From Planctomycetaceae bacterium (GTDB lineage: Bacteria > Planctomycetota > Planctomycetia > Planctomycetales > Planctomycetaceae), in the NCBI GenBank assembly GCA_015487825.1, contig WFOZ01000559.1:1-7724 (forward strand): a stretch of 7,724 nucleotides of DNA. Reading direction: 5' to 3'. The first letter of the stretch is position 1. Every line of letters begins with the position of its first letter. A program made the position numbers and the translations under genes. Of the stretch, positions 1 to 4,829 are shown piece after piece. The notes under the pieces were generated by a model. That model worked only from the letters and a program-made list of their open reading frames with translations. It ran no database searches and was not told the DNA's origin.

Positions 1-2
1 AT

Positions 3-563
3 CAACAGCCCGGGTCACTGGAAATTCATGTGGAAAACAAAGGGGACTCGATTCTTGTAACGCAGGAAACAGCCGCCAGCGGAAAGCAAAGTTTGAAGAT
101 TACCGATGCACCGGGTCTGAAAATTTCCTACAACCCGTATTGCGTTTTCAGAGGAATGACTTACAAAGAAGGAAGAGTAAAAAACAGTTTCGATTTACGA
201 ATTGAAAAAGGAGTTGCGATTCAGTTCGAGTGGCGAGACTGGACCGTTTCCCCTTATCAAACCGGGCCTCGATTTTTAATCCGTGATGGAAAACTGTTTT
301 TGCAGGATAAGGCTCAATTGAATCTGCCTACATCACAATGGATGCGATTCGAGATTATCGCAAAGCAAAACACAAAACGAGCCAGCAGTTGGCAGCTTGC
401 TGTAACTGTTCCAGGAAAAAAAACACGCACCTTCCGAAACCTGCCCTGTTCTCACCCTGAATACGGAAAACTGACCTGGGTCGGCTTCATCAGCATTGCA
501 GCCAGCAAGACAGCATTCTATCTGGACAATTTTTCTCTGGATTATACGCCGGAAGAAAAGTAA
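3..563 (+). CDS. C-terminal fragment of a probable exported protein, beta-sandwich-like module (5' end outside the window)
   Basis: The reading frame is open to the left edge and ends at TAA 561-563, giving 186 residues. A GTG at position 30 could be read as a start. However, the residues before it continue the same protein-like sequence and no signal peptide or start context is present, so I treat this as the end of a longer gene. The fragment is rich in alternating beta-strand patterns and aromatic residues: FEWRDW and SPYQTGPRF in the middle, LTWVGFISIA and AFYLDNFSLDY near the end. The terminal 'FYLDN' strand and the 'ASGKQSLKITDAPG' segment resemble a C-terminal concanavalin/laminin-G-like jelly-roll module that I recall at the end of exported planctomycete proteins, some with beta-helix or polysaccharide-acting N-terminal parts. 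That resemblance is from memory. Binding of a carbohydrate or surface polymer is a plausible role but is inferred, and the catalytic part, if any, lies outside the window. Confidence 0.75.
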   Translation, partial: QQPGSLEIHVENKGDSILVTQETAASGKQSLKITDAPGLKISYNPYCVFRGMTYKEGRVKNSFDLRIEKGVAIQFEWRDWTVSPYQTGPRFLIRDGKLFLQDKAQLNLPTSQWMRFEIIAKQNTKRASSWQLAVTVPGKKTRTFRNLPCSHPEYGKLTWVGFISIAASKTAFYLDNFSLDYTPEEK

Positions 564-650
564 GAGAGGTTCCGAACAATGACTGTCGGATCTTATGAAC
601 TGAGTAAGCGGCAAATTGAAATCTGACGGTAATTGTTCGAGCGATCCTTA
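564..650. other. Intergenic spacer with a perfect 8-bp inverted repeat
   Basis: This 87-base gap contains CGAACAAT at 573-580 and its exact reverse complement ATTGTTCG at 632-639, separated by 51 bases. Inside lies a weak 4-bp pair, CTTA 592-595 with TAAG 605-608. There is no T-tract after the outer arm on either strand, so it does not look like a simple intrinsic terminator. It could be an mRNA structure between the two genes or chance. Confidence 0.35.
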
Positions 651-953
651 ATGAAAACCAGACGCATTATTTCCGGCTTGCTGACCGTACTGCTAGCAAT
701 ACTGCTTGGCTGGTGTATGACTCAAGGCGTTGGAGATGGTCGTACGATTGTTTATCTCTGCATTGGGATTATCCTCGGAACGACTTATACCTTTTTCGGT
801 CGGTTACCAATCTGGCTCATTTCAGCCAGTGGTGGTTCGCTGAGCGATGATGATGACCCGGCCAACATCTCTGCTTATGTGTACCTGCCGATCATCGTTG
901 CGGCTATTTTACTTGCTGTGATTATATTTGTAATTGTCATTTTTATGATGTAA
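651..953 (+). CDS. Small membrane protein of unknown function, about three transmembrane segments
   Basis: I chose ATG 651, which gives 100 residues. An in-frame TTG at 633 would add six residues (MFERSL) but is a weaker start, overlaps the inverted-repeat arm, and would place charge before a good membrane-anchor start (MKTRR). Residues 6-24 form a hydrophobic segment after a basic N terminus. Residues 33-58 hold a second hydrophobic region with a short basic break (GRLP, 50-53). A hydrophilic acidic loop follows (S65 then D66-D69), and residues 77-99 form a very hydrophobic final segment rich in I, V and F. By the positive-inside rule the basic N terminus is probably cytoplasmic. I recognise no family and see no enzymatic motif. 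It follows the left-edge gene by 87 bases on the same strand. No Shine-Dalgarno motif is visible. The reality of the gene rests on its uninterrupted frame and coherent membrane pattern. Confidence 0.7.
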   Translation: MKTRRIISGLLTVLLAILLGWCMTQGVGDGRTIVYLCIGIILGTTYTFFGRLPIWLISASGGSLSDDDDPANISAYVYLPIIVAAILLAVIIFVIVIFMM

Positions 954-1173
954 TTGAGCAATGCATTAATTTGACATTGAAATACTCTCTGTTCTGGTAT
1001 TTGAATTCACCAGATGTTGTAAATCGGTGAGCGTTGAGATACGCTTCGTTACTTCCAGTCCTACTACGTCATGGTATGACTAAACTGGTGCGTTACAACG
1101 TATCCTGCGTTGTCTGATTACCATCTCACTTAAACCAAAACCATACAACACTGAGTATTTACGGATCGAAAAA
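954..1173. other. Non-coding leader region with several short dyads before the carboxypeptidase gene
   Basis: These 220 bases hold no convincing reading frame. Several dyads lie between 1030 and 1113. The first is AGCGT 1030-1034 with ACGCT 1041-1045 (6-base loop). The second is an interrupted pair, AGTC-c-TAC 1057-1064 with GTA-t-GACT 1074-1081. A competing pair is CCAGT 1055-1059 with ACTGG 1084-1088. The last is a perfect ACAACG 1095-1100 with CGTTGT 1108-1113 (7-base loop). None is followed by a T-tract, so they are not obvious terminators. They could be operator sites, a structured 5' untranslated region or a small RNA. The second and competing pairs exclude each other, which is the form expected of a switch but also common by chance. 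Confidence 0.4.
971..1001 (+). promoter_or_regulatory. Possible promoter for the carboxypeptidase operon (weak)
   Basis: TTGACA at 971-976 is an exact match to the sigma-70 -35 consensus. The region 17-19 bases downstream offers only a poor -10: GGTATT at 996-1001 matches three of six positions, and TATTTG at 998-1003 is too far away. It sits just after the small membrane gene and about 170 bases before the carboxypeptidase start, so a promoter here would give a long structured leader. Planctomycete promoters are not well defined, so this is a guess from one good hexamer. Confidence 0.2.
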
Positions 1174-2691
1174 ATGTCAAGCTATCAACCAAAGTATGAT
1201 GAACTTATCAGCGATATAAAACGAATTACTTTACTTGGTTCCTGTGCGAGTGTTCTCAATTGGGATCGCGAAACTTACATGCCCAGTGGCGGGGCAGAGT
1301 TAAGAGCGGAACAGGTTAGTTTGATTGCGGGGCTGGAACATCAATGGGCGACATCGCCGCGACTCGGGGAGCTTCTTGATGAATTATCTCAAGTCGATTT
1401 AGGGGCAGACGACTGCGTTGAATCGGTCAATGTTCGTGAAATAAAGCGAAGTTACGAACGTGCGACGAAACTGCCTCAGCAGCTTGTGGAAGAACTTTCG
1501 CGAGTTAGCGCTCTTTCGCAACATGCCTGGAGCAACGCCAAAGAAGCGAACGATTTTGCGGCATTCGAACCGTGGCTCAAACAGATTATCGCATTGAAAC
1601 GGGAGCAAGCAGCCTGTCTACAGCAGGGAGACGGGCCGTTGTACGATGCATTACTCGATTTATACGAACCGGGCATGACAACTGCGCAGATTCAGTCTAC
1701 TTTTTCGGTATTGAGAGACGAACTGGTGCCATTGGTTGCGAAAATTGCAGAGGCAAGTAAAAAGCCGGATCAATCAATTGTGTCTCGCTTGTTTCCCGTG
1801 GATGCACAGGCTGAATTCTCGAAACAGATGGCTGGTGAAATCGGCTTCGATTTTCATCGTGGCCGAATCGACGTTTCTGCCCATCCTTTTTGCAGCGGGT
1901 TTGGTCCGGGTGATTGCAGGTTGACCACACGGTATGACGATCACTTCTTCAACATGGCATTCTTCGGCACTTTGCATGAAGCGGGACACGGGATGTACGA
2001 ACAAGGTTTGCTTCCTGAACACGCGGGAACGCCGATGGGGAGTGCTGTTTCGTTGGGCATTCACGAATCGCAATCCCGCATGTGGGAAAATCTGGTGGGC
2101 AGGTCCCGATCGTTCTGGCAACACTCATTTTCCGAGGCTCAGAAATGGTTCCCGGAATCACTCAAGGATGTTTCGCTGGATGCGTTTTACGGGGCGATCA
2201 ATTATGTCGAACCTTCCATGATTCGTGTTGAAGCGGACGAAGTAACTTACAATCTGCACATTATGCTTCGTTTTGAACTTGAACAGAAAATGATCGCGGG
2301 AGAACTGGAAGCAGAACAGATTCCGGAAGCGTGGAATGAAACATTCAAGGAATTTTTTGGAATCGTTCCGGCCAGCGATGCAGAAGGCTGCATGCAGGAT
2401 GTGCATTGGTCAGCCGGCTATATCGGATATTTCCCGACTTATGCGTTGGGGAATATTTATGCTTCACAATTCTTTGAAGCAGCGGAAAAACAATTGGGGA
2501 ATCTGGATGAAATGTTTGCTCGTGGCGATTTCCAACCCTTAAAAGAATGGCTCAATCACAATATTCATCATCGAGGCCAACAATACCCGGCATCGAAACT
2601 GGTGGAAGCGGTCACAGGCAATAAATTCTCCGCGGATGCTTTAACGACACACCTCAAAACAAAATTTGGTTCCCTTTACGATCTTAATTGA
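1174..2691 (+). CDS. M32 family metallocarboxypeptidase (carboxypeptidase Taq type)
   Basis: This is a 505-residue protein, the usual length for peptidase family M32 (EC 3.4.17.19), which removes C-terminal residues from peptides with broad specificity using one divalent metal. All family motifs are present in order: HPF at 237-239, DxRxT at 247-251, the metal-binding HEAGH at 268-272, HESQSR at 297-302, IRVEAD at 350-355 and GCMQDVHW at 405-412. By family knowledge H268, H272 and E298 bind the metal and E269 is the catalytic base. The N-terminal region is helical with many acidic residues, as expected for the helical cap that narrows the active-site groove. No signal peptide is present, so the enzyme is cytosolic and probably acts in peptide turnover. 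The ATG at 1174 follows an A-rich run; no Shine-Dalgarno motif is visible. Its stop is 12 bases before the next gene, which suggests co-transcription. Nothing appears truncated or missing. Confidence 0.97.
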   Translation: MSSYQPKYDELISDIKRITLLGSCASVLNWDRETYMPSGGAELRAEQVSLIAGLEHQWATSPRLGELLDELSQVDLGADDCVESVNVREIKRSYERATKLPQQLVEELSRVSALSQHAWSNAKEANDFAAFEPWLKQIIALKREQAACLQQGDGPLYDALLDLYEPGMTTAQIQSTFSVLRDELVPLVAKIAEASKKPDQSIVSRLFPVDAQAEFSKQMAGEIGFDFHRGRIDVSAHPFCSGFGPGDCRLTTRYDDHFFNMAFFGTLHEAGHGMYEQGLLPEHAGTPMGSAVSLGIHESQSRMWENLVGRSRSFWQHSFSEAQKWFPESLKDVSLDAFYGAINYVEPSMIRVEADEVTYNLHIMLRFELEQKMIAGELEAEQIPEAWNETFKEFFGIVPASDAEGCMQDVHWSAGYIGYFPTYALGNIYASQFFEAAEKQLGNLDEMFARGDFQPLKEWLNHNIHHRGQQYPASKLVEAVTGNKFSADALTTHLKTKFGSLYDLN

Positions 2692-2703
2692 TAGATCCCT
2701 CTC

Positions 2704-3672
2704 ATGAAATTTTCACATACGATTGCGTTGGCAGCTCTAATACTGAGCATATTCTGCTGGTCAGAGACGTTCTGTGCTGCGGCAGAACCGATAAACGTCC
2801 GTAAGCCAATCGATGATGACGATCTTCAATATTGGTTACGGAATATGGTTTGGTATCACCACTACAGCATTGATGAAATCAAATCTGCCACTGGGCTGAA
2901 TGCAGAAGAAATCAGATCCGCTTTGAAAAAGTTTGACATTACCACAAAAAACCGACCGAAACGCAAAATCGGTAAATCGCTGTTGGTCCTTCCTTACCCG
3001 GGAGGCAGGCATCCGAGAATAGGTTTTCTGGAGGGAGCGATCCGCCCGCAACGGGAAACGAAAATATCTGTTCTTGCTCCGTGGAACGAAACAGACTATT
3101 TCGTTGTTGATGTGCCTGAGGCTATTTGGTCGAACCTCGGGTTAACCTATCTGGCCCATACGCATATTCCAACAATTTGGTCGAGACAGAATATCGAGAT
3201 GAAAAAACTGGAATGGAAACGTAACGCAGATGGCACGTTAGATTTCACCCGAGAACTCCCCAACGGTATTGCCTTTGGCACAAAAATTGAACCTCAGCAA
3301 GATTCTGTACGGATGAAAATGTGGCTCAAGAATGGCACAAAGCAGAAATTGACTGACTTGCGAGTGCAAATTTGTGTCATGCTCAAAGGGGCTCCCGGCT
3401 TTGCTGCTCAAACAAATGAGAATAAATTCATCAAATCCCCTTACGTTGCCTGCCGATCGGAAGATAGTACAAAATGGATTATCACCGCTTGGGATCCGGT
3501 ACACCGCCCCTGGGCAAATCAGAAATGTCCCTGCCTGCATTCGGATCCAAAATTCCCCGATGCAAACCCGGGCGAAACAAAACACCTCACCGGCTGGCTC
3601 TCGTTTTATGAAGGCAAACAGATCGAAGCTGAATTCAAACGGATTGAATCGACAGGTTGGAGAAAGAAATAG
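2704..3672 (+). CDS. Exported protein of unknown function with an HTH-like segment after its signal peptide
   Basis: This 322-residue protein starts at ATG 2704, 12 bases after the carboxypeptidase stop. Residues 1-27 look like a Sec signal peptide: basic N terminus MKFSH, hydrophobic core ALAALILSIF, then CAAA before E28, so signal peptidase I cleavage after A27 is likely. There is no lipobox arrangement at the cleavage point. Residues 40-79 form a helical stretch (LQYWLRNMVWYHHYS, then IDEIKSATGLNAEEIRSALKKF) whose 'DEIKSATGL-AEEI' part resembles a helix-turn-helix turn. After a basic linker (KNRPKRKIGK, 82-91) the rest, about 92-316, is beta-rich with conserved-looking stretches: PYPGGRHPRIGF (97-108), VDVPEAIWSNLGLTYLAHTH (135-154), TAWDPVHRPWANQKCPC (261-277). 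Three cysteines (250, 275, 277) remain in the mature part, including a CPC pair. I have the impression of similar proteins in planctomycetes but know no function. A sugar-mutarotase-like or jelly-roll fold is possible but unproven. Confidence 0.9.
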   Translation: MKFSHTIALAALILSIFCWSETFCAAAEPINVRKPIDDDDLQYWLRNMVWYHHYSIDEIKSATGLNAEEIRSALKKFDITTKNRPKRKIGKSLLVLPYPGGRHPRIGFLEGAIRPQRETKISVLAPWNETDYFVVDVPEAIWSNLGLTYLAHTHIPTIWSRQNIEMKKLEWKRNADGTLDFTRELPNGIAFGTKIEPQQDSVRMKMWLKNGTKQKLTDLRVQICVMLKGAPGFAAQTNENKFIKSPYVACRSEDSTKWIITAWDPVHRPWANQKCPCLHSDPKFPDANPGETKHLTGWLSFYEGKQIEAEFKRIESTGWRKK

Positions 3673-3711
3673 TTCTGAATACAATTTTTTTCTGTTCAAT
3701 CACCGTTCGCA

Positions 3712-3750
3712 AATAAGACACAATTTCGCAGGCTGAAAAAACTTATTGTG
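3712..3750. promoter_or_regulatory. Overlapping dyads upstream of the esterase gene
   Basis: The 102-base gap between the two exported-protein genes (3673-3774) holds CACAAT 3719-3724 with its perfect reverse complement ATTGTG at 3745-3750. A competing pair is AATAAG 3712-3717 with CTTATT 3742-3747. The centre-to-centre spacing of about 26 bases could suit a dimeric regulator or a small stem, but there is no terminator-like T-tract after it. No convincing -35/-10 pair was found in the gap. Confidence 0.25.
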
Positions 3751-3774
3751 CCCTCTCTTGAAAAATATTGACTC

Positions 3775-4686
3775 ATGAAAATATTCGCTCTGCTTTTTTT
3801 GATTTTCGTTCAATGTGTCAACAGTATCCAGGCGCGGGAACCGGATCAGGTAATCGATCTCTGGGAACGTCAGGCTCCTGGCGAACAGACTGTAGAAACA
3901 GGCATTGCGTTAGCAAGACGGCCTTCTGAAAACCCGCCCGCCACACGTATCAAGAATATCACTAAGCCTCGAATTCATGTTTTTTTACCGCAACAGGAAA
4001 AACGAACCGGCACAGCCGTGCTGATCTTTCCCGGCGGTGGATATAATTATGTGGTGATTGATAAAGAAGGTTCGGAAGCGGCTACGTGGCTCAACAGTCT
4101 GGGAGTGACCGCGTTTGTGGTGCATTATCGAACCAAAATTATTAAAGGCTCTGTTCAAAAGAATTCCGTGCTACCCTCTCTTTCCGAACGACCTTTGCAG
4201 GATGGACAGCGAGCAATCAGTTTGATTCGTAAGCGTGCTTCCCAGTGGAAGTTGAAGCCGAATCAGATTGGCGTACTTGGTTTTTCTGCCGGCGGACAAG
4301 TTGCAGCGCTGCTCTCCACACGATTCAATGAGCGATCTTATCAACCAGATCGTATCGATAAAATATCGTGCAGACCCGATTTCGCACTTCTGCTTTACCC
4401 CTGGCAACTGATTGATAAAAAAACAGAGCGGCTTGCAGATGCCTTTACTGTTTCAGATCAATGTCCGCCCACATTTCTAGTCCATGCTCATAACGATGGG
4501 CATACATCACTCAACAGCATTCAGTTTTATACCGAATTAAAGAAAAATGGAGTCGAAGCAGAATTGCATATTTACCGTTCCGGCGGGCATGGCAACGGCT
4601 TGCGACCAGTCGAAAATTCCTCGTTCCCCACCTGGCCTGATCGAGCAGCCGAATGGATGCAACAGAAGGAACTGCTGAATTTTTAG
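3775..4686 (+). CDS. Exported alpha/beta-hydrolase, acetyl-xylan-esterase / BD-FAE-like
   Basis: This 303-residue protein starts at ATG 3775. Residues 1-20 form a signal peptide (MK, hydrophobic FALLFLIFV core, then SIQA before R21), so it is exported. The alpha/beta-hydrolase hallmarks are clear: oxyanion-hole loop PGGGY at 86-90, nucleophile elbow GFSAGG at 169-174 with S171, a likely acid at D241 in HAHNDGHT, and a likely histidine H272 in SGGHGNGL. The pattern PLQDGQRAISLIR (140-152) before the elbow is typical of the small esterases often annotated as acetyl-xylan esterase or BD-FAE-like proteins in planctomycetes. The expected reaction is removal of acetyl or other acyl groups from a plant- or algal-type polysaccharide or a small ester. 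The exact substrate cannot be read from sequence. It lies 102 bases after the exported unknown on the same strand, so it may have its own promoter. The family also includes peptidases and lipases, so esterase is the best but not the only reading. Confidence 0.9.
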   Translation: MKIFALLFLIFVQCVNSIQAREPDQVIDLWERQAPGEQTVETGIALARRPSENPPATRIKNITKPRIHVFLPQQEKRTGTAVLIFPGGGYNYVVIDKEGSEAATWLNSLGVTAFVVHYRTKIIKGSVQKNSVLPSLSERPLQDGQRAISLIRKRASQWKLKPNQIGVLGFSAGGQVAALLSTRFNERSYQPDRIDKISCRPDFALLLYPWQLIDKKTERLADAFTVSDQCPPTFLVHAHNDGHTSLNSIQFYTELKKNGVEAELHIYRSGGHGNGLRPVENSSFPTWPDRAAEWMQQKELLNF

Positions 4687-4760
4687 ATCAAATTGAAATA
4701 CCTGACTGGTCCAGCACGGCTGGTTCATTCTGATAACCGTAACCAAACTGATATTTTTCT

Positions 4761-4787
4761 AAAATTTGCGAGGCGTTCGCAAACTTT
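4761..4787. terminator. Probable bidirectional intrinsic terminator between convergent genes
   Basis: TTTGCGA 4765-4771 pairs perfectly with TCGCAAA 4777-4783 around a 5-base loop. After one A-C mismatch the stem continues as AAA 4761-4763 with TTT 4785-4787. On the plus strand the core stem is followed by CTTTT; on the minus strand it is followed by TTTTAGAAAAATA. The stem lies 74 bases after the esterase stop and about 42 bases beyond the pump stop, where a shared terminator would be expected. The stem is modest in G+C, so strength is uncertain. Confidence 0.6.
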
Positions 4788-4829
4788 TACCGTTAGTAAT
4801 ACAAACACCGGGGAAGCAACGATTCAATT

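Noticed and set aside
30..32. GTG as the start of the left-edge gene
   Set aside because: The frame is open and protein-like back to the edge, no signal peptide or start context exists, and the segment looks like the end of a longer protein.
633..650. TTG start for the small membrane protein
   Set aside because: ATG 651 gives a better membrane N terminus (MKTRR); the extension adds only six residues and overlaps an inverted-repeat arm.
3238..3699. 153-codon minus-strand open frame opposite the exported unknown protein
   Set aside because: The opposite strand has a signal peptide and coherent protein pattern; the antisense frame shows neither.
4711..4723. CCAGC-ACG-GCTGG hairpin as the esterase terminator
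   Set aside because: The stem is only 5 bp with a 3-base loop and no T-tract follows; the stem at 4761-4787 is a better candidate.
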